Positions 1 to 6,624 of a stretch of 64,000 bases of DNA are shown here, piece by piece. The first letter of the stretch is position 1; each line of letters opens with the position of its first letter. The notes below the pieces were generated by a model. It saw only the letters and a list, made by a program, of their open reading frames with translations, ran no database searches and was not told the origin of the DNA. Origin of the DNA: Lachnospiraceae bacterium (GTDB taxonomy: Bacteria; Bacillota; Clostridia; Lachnospirales; Lachnospiraceae); NCBI GenBank assembly GCA_021770245.1, contig JAETRI010000001.1, positions 62,001 through 126,000 on the forward strand. The letters run 5' to 3'. The position numbers were made by a program, and so were the translations under genes.

Positions 1-363
1 TTCGGGAGTCAGCAGGACGCCGTTTGTCGATACTGCCACATCTATGCCCAGCTGTTTTGTTCGATTTATAATATCAGGAGCGTCCTTATGAAGAAGAGGT
101 TCACCCTCCCCGGCGTAGATAATGCTTTTTACCCCTCTTGGCGCCAGTTCGCTCAAATTATCCTGCAATATCCTGCTGTCTAATATATATGGCTTATAAC
201 CTGTATAGTCTACCGCACAGAATATGCAGCGATGATTACACGCATTGGTCAGGCCGATCTCCAGTTCGATCGGATAGATATTTTCCCCCTTCATCCATCT
301 GGACACAACATCCGGATGATAAATTAATTTGTGTGAATCCATTCTGATATTTTCTGCCATCAT
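1..363 (-). CDS. Radical SAM protein (3' end lost at window edge)
   Basis: The visible 121 residues begin MMAENIRMD and carry a CxxxCxxC cluster motif (C42, C46, C49, in ACNHRCIFC), the site where radical SAM enzymes bind the 4Fe-4S cluster. It is followed by a GEGEP motif that fits the SAM-binding GGE position. The gene runs off the left edge, so its C-terminal part and any auxiliary cluster are unseen. It is the last visible gene of the heptose operon and its first codons abut or overlap the stop of the HldE-like gene. Start choice: ATG at 363 or 360 has GGGAG just upstream; an in-frame ATG at 378 overlapping the upstream stop is also possible. Substrate cannot be told from the sequence; modification of the heptose product is only an inference from position. 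Confidence 0.8.
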   Translation of the reverse strand, partial: MMAENIRMDSHKLIYHPDVVSRWMKGENIYPIELEIGLTNACNHRCIFCAVDYTGYKPYILDSRILQDNLSELAPRGVKSIIYAGEGEPLLHKDAPDIINRTKQLGIDVAVSTNGVLLTPE

Positions 364-374
364 TTCTCTCCCAC

Positions 375-1907
375 TCATACATTCATTAAAGTACTTGCGT
401 ATTTTAATACATTAACCTTCTGTATCGCTTCTTTATTTCCGACAATATTAGCCCCCAATGCACCTCCTATATTGCCGGCAAATGTTCCGATTTCTACCGG
501 TGCGCCGACTGCGACAAAAATCCCTGCAACGGCAAAGAAAGAATCCCCGGCCCCGATTGTATCTTTTACATTCAATGTGAATGCCGGACAGTTTTGTATC
601 TCATTCCCATCTATCCCATAAGCCCCCCTTGATCCCCTTGTCAGCCAGCCGTTTCCGCGCAGATGGCCGGACAGTTCTTTTAGCCCTTGCTCTTCGTCCA
701 TCGCATATTCCGGAAAAGCGAGCTTTAATTCCTGTTGGTCCAGGGTGAAAACATCCGCCCGGGAATATTTCGTGATAATATTCAGCCCCTTATTTGTCGA
801 GTTTGTCTGGCAATTTAGCGCGAGAAATTTTGCTTTCTGTTCCACAATATCAATAATTTCTCTGTCTATCAGACCATGTCCGAAATCGCATAAAAATACC
901 ACGTCATAATCGGTTATTTTTTCTTCCAGCCTCTCTTTATAATTCCTATATAACCCTTCCTCAAAGCTTACCTTCTCAGGAATATTATTGATGGCAAAAA
1001 TTTTCTTATATTCTTCCCTTTTTTCATTCCGTGTAAGATATCTATGCTTGACTATGGTTGGAAATACCGAACTGTACATCAGTTTCAGCTGTATGTTATC
1101 CCCCAGCTCATCAAACAAATGCAGCCTTATATCCTCCTCGTCTCCAATGATGGACATAAGCGTTACATTCTCTGAGAAAGTGGAGAGATGTCTTGCGATG
1201 GCGACAGCTCCCCCAAAGTATTCCTCCGAATGAGAAAGCCTCGCCGAATACCCCATGTCCTTTGACATCATCCCCTGCACATTACAATAAGTATATTTAT
1301 CTATGATGACATCGCCAATAACGAGTACCTTGAGGCCGCTAATCTTGTCGGCATAGGTTCGGATCTCGTCCATCGTATGTCTGGCCTTAAAGTCCTCCAT
1401 GTATTGCCTGACTTCATTTGACAAGCCGGACATTGCCGTATTAATCAACCTCGTCGAGCTAAAAACCGCACCTGTCGTAAAGCTTATCCTGCCTCCATGT
1501 TTCTCTACCAGTTCCTTTTCTTCCGTAATCTTTCCTGTGATATCATCTTCTGCTTTGGCATACTCCTCCCCTTTCACATAGATATCAGGTTCAACGCATT
1601 CAATAATATCATCTACCGTATAGCCTTCCGAGAGCATCACATAGTCAACACAGGACAATGCCGCCAAAACCTTCATACGCATCTCATCGTCAAAATATGG
1701 TCTTCCGGGTCCTTTGCGCACATATCGGGAGGCTGTAATAGAAACGACTAAAATATCCGCCATCCCTTTTGCCTGCTGCAAATGGATAATGTGCCCCGGA
1801 TGTATCAGATCAAATACGCCGTGACATAACGCAACGGTCTTGCCTCTTTTGACCAACTCAGGCTTTATTTCTTCTAAATATGTTTTTTTTGAAACAATTT
1901 TCTCCAT
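375..1907 (-). CDS. HldE/RfaE-like bifunctional heptose nucleotidyltransferase-kinase, domains in reversed order
   Basis: About 510 residues. The N-terminal third is a nucleotidyltransferase with the HxGH motif (CHGVFDLIHPGHI, near residues 28-40). The rest is a PfkB-type sugar kinase ending in the hallmark DTIGAGDSFF motif (near residue 465). E. coli HldE has kinase first and adenylyltransferase second; here the order is swapped. With GmhA and GmhB homologues in the same operon, the expected job is phosphorylating heptose 7-phosphate at C1 and, after GmhB, transferring a nucleotide to give an activated heptose. Whether ATP or CTP is used cannot be read. Start: ATG at 1907 has GAAGGACAG upstream; an ATG at 1928 is in frame but has a weaker site. 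The next gene upstream ends at 1938. Confidence 0.85.
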   Translation of the reverse strand: MEKIVSKKTYLEEIKPELVKRGKTVALCHGVFDLIHPGHIIHLQQAKGMADILVVSITASRYVRKGPGRPYFDDEMRMKVLAALSCVDYVMLSEGYTVDDIIECVEPDIYVKGEEYAKAEDDITGKITEEKELVEKHGGRISFTTGAVFSSTRLINTAMSGLSNEVRQYMEDFKARHTMDEIRTYADKISGLKVLVIGDVIIDKYTYCNVQGMMSKDMGYSARLSHSEEYFGGAVAIARHLSTFSENVTLMSIIGDEEDIRLHLFDELGDNIQLKLMYSSVFPTIVKHRYLTRNEKREEYKKIFAINNIPEKVSFEEGLYRNYKERLEEKITDYDVVFLCDFGHGLIDREIIDIVEQKAKFLALNCQTNSTNKGLNIITKYSRADVFTLDQQELKLAFPEYAMDEEQGLKELSGHLRGNGWLTRGSRGAYGIDGNEIQNCPAFTLNVKDTIGAGDSFFAVAGIFVAVGAPVEIGTFAGNIGGALGANIVGNKEAIQKVNVLKYASTLMNV

Positions 1908-1937
1908 TCTGTCCTTCTCACAATCCATGATCCAAAA

Positions 1938-2924
1938 CTATTTATCGAGATATTTAAACCAGTCTTCCGTAGCAGTGCCAATACTGTCCGGAGTCCAGAC
2001 CGGAGCCGCTCTCCAATAATCAATATGATCCAATACCTTCCGGACTCCCTCTTCAAAGGTGACCTTGGCTTTCCATCCAAGCGCCTTTTCAATTTTGGAC
2101 GTATCCGCAAAGGTGCAGTCCGGTTCTCCCGGTCTTTTCGGAATATGGACGATCTCTCCTCCCAGTAATTCACAAAGCCTGTTGACAGAATAGGTCCCGC
2201 CGCTCCCAACATTAAAAGTATCCTGAACCACATCCGACATAGCCGCAGTATAAAAAGCGTCCGCAATATCCGTTACATAAGTAAAGTCCCTTGTCTGGGT
2301 TCCATCCCCCACCACCGTGAACGGTTTTCCGGCAAGCTTTTGTGCCAAGAAAACGCCGAATACCGCTCCATATGTCCCCGATGTCCTTGATCTGGTTCCG
2401 TATACATTAAATAATCTTAAAGTTACAACGGGCAATCCATATACCTGCCCCCAATGCAACACCGTTTCTTCTCCCAGGCGTTTTGTTAATGCATAGGGGT
2501 ACTGTGGCCTGATATCGGCCGATTCTTTCGTCGGATATTCGTCCGGAATCCCATAACAGGAAGAGGATGCGGCGTATACCAGCTTTCTTATTCCGACTTG
2601 TCTTGCGCATTCCACCACATTATAGGTCCCCAATACATTGGAGGAGTAATATTCCCATGGCTTTTGAATAGACGGTACGATATCCGCCAGAGCCGCAAAG
2701 TGGAAAACGTAGTCTACTCCCTCGAATATCGGGGAAATATCCTCTTTACTCCTAATATCCATGTGATAGACCGTTAAGTTAGGGTTATCCTTTTGATGAT
2801 CCAAATTCTCGGGCCTGCCTGTTGACCAGTTGTCAATCACTCTTACGGTATGCCCTTCCTTCAATAATCTGTCTACCATATGGGAACCGATAAATCCGCA
2901 TCCGCCTGTCACCAGTGAAACCAT
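1938..2924 (-). CDS. NAD-dependent sugar-nucleotide epimerase/dehydratase (extended SDR)
   Basis: A 328-residue extended short-chain dehydrogenase. The N-terminus MVSLVTGGCGFIGSH holds the GxxGxxG NAD-binding loop, and a YPYALTK segment near residue 150 supplies the catalytic Tyr-x-x-x-Lys. Family members act on nucleotide-linked hexoses or heptoses. Its place between gmhB-like and hldE-like genes suggests it acts on the activated heptose, either as the HldD-type 6-epimerase or as a 4-epimerase/dehydratase making a modified heptose. The sequence resembles the UDP-glucose-4-epimerase branch more than classical HldD, so the precise reaction is open. Gene spacing is about 10 nt on both sides, indicating an operon. 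Confidence 0.85.
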   Translation of the reverse strand: MVSLVTGGCGFIGSHMVDRLLKEGHTVRVIDNWSTGRPENLDHQKDNPNLTVYHMDIRSKEDISPIFEGVDYVFHFAALADIVPSIQKPWEYYSSNVLGTYNVVECARQVGIRKLVYAASSSCYGIPDEYPTKESADIRPQYPYALTKRLGEETVLHWGQVYGLPVVTLRLFNVYGTRSRTSGTYGAVFGVFLAQKLAGKPFTVVGDGTQTRDFTYVTDIADAFYTAAMSDVVQDTFNVGSGGTYSVNRLCELLGGEIVHIPKRPGEPDCTFADTSKIEKALGWKAKVTFEEGVRKVLDHIDYWRAAPVWTPDSIGTATEDWFKYLDK

Positions 2925-2935
2925 AATCTTCTCCT

Positions 2936-3475
2936 TTACAAAATTTTTATCATATCTCTTAAATCGTTAAAAATGAAATCCGGAGTTACCGGCTCTTCTA
3001 AATGAGCAGTCCCGTATCCGGACTCCAGTAAGACGGTCTTGATGCACGCTCTTTGTCCTGCCAGAATATCGCTGGCCCTGTCTCCAGCCATATAAGACCT
3101 TTTCATATCAATGTCAAAATCCACACACGCCCGATCCAGCAGACCGGATTGAGGTTTTCTGCAGCTGCATTTCTTTCTATATTTTTCTACAATGCCATTC
3201 GGATGGTGCGGACAATAATAAATGGCATCCACCCCTGTCTTTCTGATCAGATACTCGTTCATCTTCTGCAAATCATATTCTGAAAACAGTCCTCTTGCGA
3301 TGCCACTTTGATTGGTTATCACTATGCTATAATAGCCTTTTTTCTTTATCTTTGTGATGCATTCCTCTGCGAAAGGGAAAATGCACATTTCGGCAACGGA
3401 GCACACATAACTTCTTTCTTGTATCAGCACACCGTCCCGGTCAAGGAATACTGCCGGCCTTTTATCCCCTTCCAT
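2936..3475 (-). CDS. gmhB: D,D-heptose 1,7-bisphosphate phosphatase (GmhB, HAD family)
   Basis: 179 residues, the usual GmhB length. The HAD nucleophile motif FLDRDGVL lies at about residues 10-17. The zinc-binding loop typical of GmhB is visible as CPHHPNG followed by CSC about 12 residues later. The conserved motif near the C-terminus (MAGDRASDILAG) supplies the Mg-binding aspartates. It removes the C7 phosphate from heptose 1,7-bisphosphate between the kinase and nucleotidyltransferase steps. Histidinol-phosphatase (HisB-N) is the close alternative, but the gmhA and hldE-like neighbours settle the role. It begins 1 nt after the stop of the upstream SIS-domain gene. Confidence 0.9.
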   Translation of the reverse strand: MEGDKRPAVFLDRDGVLIQERSYVCSVAEMCIFPFAEECITKIKKKGYYSIVITNQSGIARGLFSEYDLQKMNEYLIRKTGVDAIYYCPHHPNGIVEKYRKKCSCRKPQSGLLDRACVDFDIDMKRSYMAGDRASDILAGQRACIKTVLLESGYGTAHLEEPVTPDFIFNDLRDMIKIL

Positions 3476-3476
3476 A

Positions 3477-4058
3477 TTATAACGTTACCCCGTCCCGCTC
3501 CATGATTTCATCTACTATTTGCTGCAAAATAAGATTATGGATCGATTCCACCATTCCATATTTTCCACAGGGAACATAGAGATTCATGTCCCCCATTTGT
3601 TTCATTGGATTATCCGCTTCAAATCCTGTAAATGTGATAACCGAAGCCCCTTTCTTTTTAGCCGCACTGATCGCATTGATCATATTAGGAGATTTACCGG
3701 AACTGCTTATTGCAACCAACAGATCATGCGGACGGGCCAAGAAGGACAAAGGCTTTGAGAAAATATATTCATACCCATAATCATTTCCCATGCAGGTTGT
3801 TACCGCATAGTCATATAAACTGTAGGTGTTCATTCCGCCGTTTTTCATAAAATCGGCAGTCATATGGCTTGCAATTGCAGAACTTCCGCCATTCCCGATA
3901 AAAAACAGCTGAGTACCCTGCCTCTTATGCCATGTAAACTTGTCAACCAGATACATAATTCCTTCTTTATAGTCACAACATGGCGCATTATTTCCAATTA
4001 TGATTTCCGTTTTGTTTATGAAGCCAATCAAATCTTTTATATATCTATGCATAAACAA
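3477..4058 (-). CDS. gmhA: Sedoheptulose 7-phosphate isomerase (GmhA, SIS domain)
   Basis: 193 residues, matching GmhA. The SIS-domain phosphate-binding segment GNGGSSAIASHM is near residues 56-67, followed by TADFMKNGG, a GmhA-like stretch, and by VAISSSGKSPN in the second phosphate loop. It converts sedoheptulose 7-phosphate into D-glycero-D-manno-heptose 7-phosphate, the first committed step of activated heptose synthesis. It is the first gene of the minus-strand heptose operon and faces the divergent control region at 4059-4490. ATG codons at 4058 and 4052 are both possible starts. Confidence 0.9.
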   Translation of the reverse strand: MFMHRYIKDLIGFINKTEIIIGNNAPCCDYKEGIMYLVDKFTWHKRQGTQLFFIGNGGSSAIASHMTADFMKNGGMNTYSLYDYAVTTCMGNDYGYEYIFSKPLSFLARPHDLLVAISSSGKSPNMINAISAAKKKGASVITFTGFEADNPMKQMGDMNLYVPCGKYGMVESIHNLILQQIVDEIMERDGVTL

Positions 4059-4221
4059 TCCTTGCTCTCACTGGTATTCTCTTTTTGAAGCTTTTTTCAT
4101 GTAACCTTTTACAAAAAGGCATAGTTTTTAAGAAATTTTACTAGGACTTTTGATACTGGTATTTGCTATAGTTTAGACGCGTATTTGCATAATTTTCTAT
4201 ACATATTATCCTGAAAAGCTA

Positions 4222-4250
4222 TTGCAATCCGAAAAAAAATGTGCTACATT
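4222..4250 (+). promoter_or_regulatory. Candidate sigma-70-type promoter
   Basis: TTGCAA (4222-4227), a 17-nt spacer, and TACATT (4245-4250). It points toward the 4491 gene, but the hairpin at 4317-4343 lies about 65 nt downstream, so a transcript would meet a terminator before the first gene. This suggests an attenuated leader or a short RNA. No start site has been measured. Confidence 0.4.
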
Positions 4251-4270
4251 GAATCAATAAGCTATTCTTA

Positions 4271-4399
4271 AAAAGTATAGGTTTTCTTTCAATCTCAAAA
4301 TTGAGCAAATAAAAAACATCCTTTTCAAAAGGATGCCTTTTTTCACTAAAATAAAAGGATTTTATAAGCATAATGTTTTGCAAGAAAACCTATACTTTT
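4271..4399. repeat. 18-bp perfect inverted repeat enclosing a terminator (possible invertible or MITE-like element)
   Basis: AAAAGTATAGGTTTTCTT at 4271-4288 recurs as its exact reverse complement at 4382-4399, and the match continues imperfectly inward (one mismatch, then CAA). The 93 bp between hold a hairpin with T-runs. The sequence TTAAA occurs just outside both arms, which could be a target-site duplication of a small inserted element. It sits between divergent operons where an inversion would change what is transcribed. No recombinase gene is in the window. Alternatives are a MITE, an invertible switch, or simply an operator pair. Confidence 0.6.
4311..4343. terminator. Bidirectional-looking intrinsic terminator hairpin
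   Basis: CATCCTT at 4317-4323 pairs with AAGGATG at 4329-4335 around a 5-nt loop. A run of A precedes and a run of T (4338-4343) follows, so it could stop transcription on either strand. A terminator between two divergently transcribed operons is unexpected unless it acts as an attenuator or belongs to the surrounding inverted-repeat element. Confidence 0.65.
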
Positions 4400-4490
4400 A
4401 AATAATTTTTCGTATAAAATATAACTAACATAATACTGCATACAAATTCGCCAAAGTATTATTCGGCTAAGCCAATAGGAGAATAGACCC

Positions 4491-6074
4491 ATGAATATTG
4501 CTGCCATACTTACGAGCCCTTATGCGAGAAAATTACTTGCATCCGAGCGGAACAAAAGGAAAAACAGTTCCATCTATTCTGATTATCATCTCCAGGATTC
4601 ACAGAAAAATTATTGGGGCGGTATATATGATGACGAATGCGTAGAGGGATGGAAAGATCTCCATAGGGTCGGACTGCAAAAATACGAATATTATTGCGGG
4701 AATAAATTATCTGTAAATACAGAAAAGATGCTCAGCGTTGAAACGCCCTCCATTATCCCTTACATGGCGCCCTATGGATACACCCAAATAAATGTCCGGT
4801 CCAAAGAACATTCCTACCAAAAGCTGATAGACGATGACCGATGGCATTATCTAACCCTATCCCCGGAGGAAAAAATTAAAATCATCTCAGACGGAGAGCT
4901 GATTATAGGTGATCCGATTTTAATGGATGACGGTCAAAAAACGCATAACATCAAATTATTAATCATTTGCGATTCTCTGTCGGCCGAGTTATTAACAAAA
5001 GCTAAAAGGAAAGAACTGATGCCCCATACACATGAGTTCTTTTCAAATGCTGTTTATTTTTCTAATTGCTATTGCTGTTCTGACTGGACCCTTCCCGGAA
5101 TAGGGACGATATATTCCGGTGCCTATCCGATTGAGCACCGGATGCTTCATCCCCGAAAGAGACAGATAATAGGGAAAACACTTGTATCCGAATATAAAGA
5201 AAAAGGTTACCTGACAAGTCACTTTGGAAGCAATTGGCGCTGTCCTCCTGAGTATGGTTATATAAGGGATGTTGACCGATTTGTCTATGTATATGGGATG
5301 AAAAAGGGAACTGCTTACGAACTAATCGGCAACCTCATAGAACATTTAAACGCCTTTCCAAACAGGGATCATTTTATCATATTGAACTTATATGATCTGC
5401 ATCATTTGCAACGCGGCATTTCTGATATTAGCGTGCAGACCCGGCAGAATCTGGAAATGCAGTTTTATGAGAATACCCACAAAGGAAAGTCTGTCACAAA
5501 GGGATTTGATGAAACGCAGAAGAGGTTATACGAGTTAGAAGTATCGAGGCTGGATTCCTACCTTGCCATATTGTACAGATATCTGGAACGCAGAAACGAT
5601 ACCGATATTATCCTTGCAGCAGATCATGGCGTCACTTTTATCAAAGATACTGTTTTTCATACCTGTTTGGAAGATAAGATGACCCATGTTCCCTTATACG
5701 TCAAAAGCAGCAGCTTACAAAATGAAATCATATCAGCCCCCACGGAAAACACAATTATCTATGATATATTAAAAGGTTTGGCAAATAGAGCAATCCGGGA
5801 TAATAGCTCTTTAAAGGAAATTGCCGAAAGACCATATGCTTATAATGAATGTATCTACCCGGGGCAAAAGTATTCTGCCAGGATCATTGACGAACGTTAT
5901 ACGGCAACCTACTGTTCTAATTCCTTGACCGGAGAAGATTGTATGGTTTCCAAGCCGGAAGGAAATGAAGAAATCCATGTATATGAACCAGACGGGAATG
6001 AGATAACCGATTGTTCATGCATACAAGGGTATCGGGAGCTATTCGCAAACCACATCCTTTTAAAAGGTAAGTAG
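4491..6074 (+). CDS. Alkaline-phosphatase-superfamily (sulfatase-like) soluble protein
   Basis: 527 residues with no evident membrane segment. The superfamily metal-site motifs are present: LLIICDSLSAELL (metal Asp near residue 164), SDWTLPGIGTIYSG carrying a likely Thr or Ser nucleophile, AADHGVTF (Asp-His) and THVPLYV near the C-terminal side. There is no CxPxR sulfatase formylglycine signature, so true sulfatase activity is unlikely; phosphodiesterase or phosphotransferase chemistry fits better. It is the first gene of the plus-strand operon, 10 nt before the CysC-like kinase. A role in transferring or removing the phosphoramidate group is an inference from position only. The ATG follows AGGAG-like AATAGGAGAATAGACCC. 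Confidence 0.75.
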   Translation: MNIAAILTSPYARKLLASERNKRKNSSIYSDYHLQDSQKNYWGGIYDDECVEGWKDLHRVGLQKYEYYCGNKLSVNTEKMLSVETPSIIPYMAPYGYTQINVRSKEHSYQKLIDDDRWHYLTLSPEEKIKIISDGELIIGDPILMDDGQKTHNIKLLIICDSLSAELLTKAKRKELMPHTHEFFSNAVYFSNCYCCSDWTLPGIGTIYSGAYPIEHRMLHPRKRQIIGKTLVSEYKEKGYLTSHFGSNWRCPPEYGYIRDVDRFVYVYGMKKGTAYELIGNLIEHLNAFPNRDHFIILNLYDLHHLQRGISDISVQTRQNLEMQFYENTHKGKSVTKGFDETQKRLYELEVSRLDSYLAILYRYLERRNDTDIILAADHGVTFIKDTVFHTCLEDKMTHVPLYVKSSSLQNEIISAPTENTIIYDILKGLANRAIRDNSSLKEIAERPYAYNECIYPGQKYSARIIDERYTATYCSNSLTGEDCMVSKPEGNEEIHVYEPDGNEITDCSCIQGYRELFANHILLKGK

Positions 6075-6084
6075 GAGTCATATT

Positions 6085-6624
6085 ATGAGTGATATCGCGC
6101 AGTGTGGAAGCGTCTATTGGATAACCGGGCTCTCAGGCGCCGGCAAAACGACAATAGGCAGGTTATTTTATAATAAATTAAAAGAAATTAAAAATAATGT
6201 GATTTTTCTGGATGGAGACGAGCTTCGGGAAGTATTCGGAAATGATCTGGGCTACACGAAAAAAGATCGTTTTCAATGTGCTATGCGGTACGCCAGGATA
6301 TGCCGGTTATTTTCTCAGCAGGGGATTGATGTTATCATCTGCACAATTTCTATGTTCGAGGATATACGTAAATGGAATCGGGAGCACAACAAAAATTATA
6401 TAGAAATATACGTACAAGTCCCTATTGAAGTTCTTAAAAAGCGTGACCAGAAAGGTTTATATAGCGGAATCGCCGATGGGACCACCGATTCTGTTGTCGG
6501 GATGGATCTGGACCTGGAATTACCCATCAGACCAGATATCACTCTCAATAATACGGGAAATGTAACCCCGGAAAAACAGGCATGTAAACTGATGGAAATA
6601 CTTGGACTGTGCGGAGAACTATAA
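6085..6624 (+). CDS. CysC-like kinase, probable cytidine diphosphoramidate kinase (Cj1415-type)
   Basis: 179 residues of the adenylylsulfate-kinase fold. The Walker A loop TGLSGAGKTT is at residues 14-23 and the family motif LDGDELR near residues 42-48. By itself it would be called APS kinase (cysC), but no sulfate-assimilation genes are near. Its neighbours match the C. jejuni MeOPN cluster, where the CysC homologue Cj1415 phosphorylates cytidine diphosphoramidate at the 3' position. That role is inferred by context. AGGAG lies 7 nt before the ATG, and the stop overlaps the next start by one base (TAATG). Confidence 0.8.
   Translation: MSDIAQCGSVYWITGLSGAGKTTIGRLFYNKLKEIKNNVIFLDGDELREVFGNDLGYTKKDRFQCAMRYARICRLFSQQGIDVIICTISMFEDIRKWNREHNKNYIEIYVQVPIEVLKKRDQKGLYSGIADGTTDSVVGMDLDLELPIRPDITLNNTGNVTPEKQACKLMEILGLCGEL

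Noticed and set aside
4491-6074. True sulfatase
   Set aside because: No C/S-x-P-x-R formylglycine signature and no sulfatase-maturase gene specific to it.
6085-6624. APS kinase for sulfate assimilation
   Set aside because: No sulfate uptake, ATP sulfurylase or PAPS reductase genes are near, and the five adjacent genes fit the MeOPN pathway instead.
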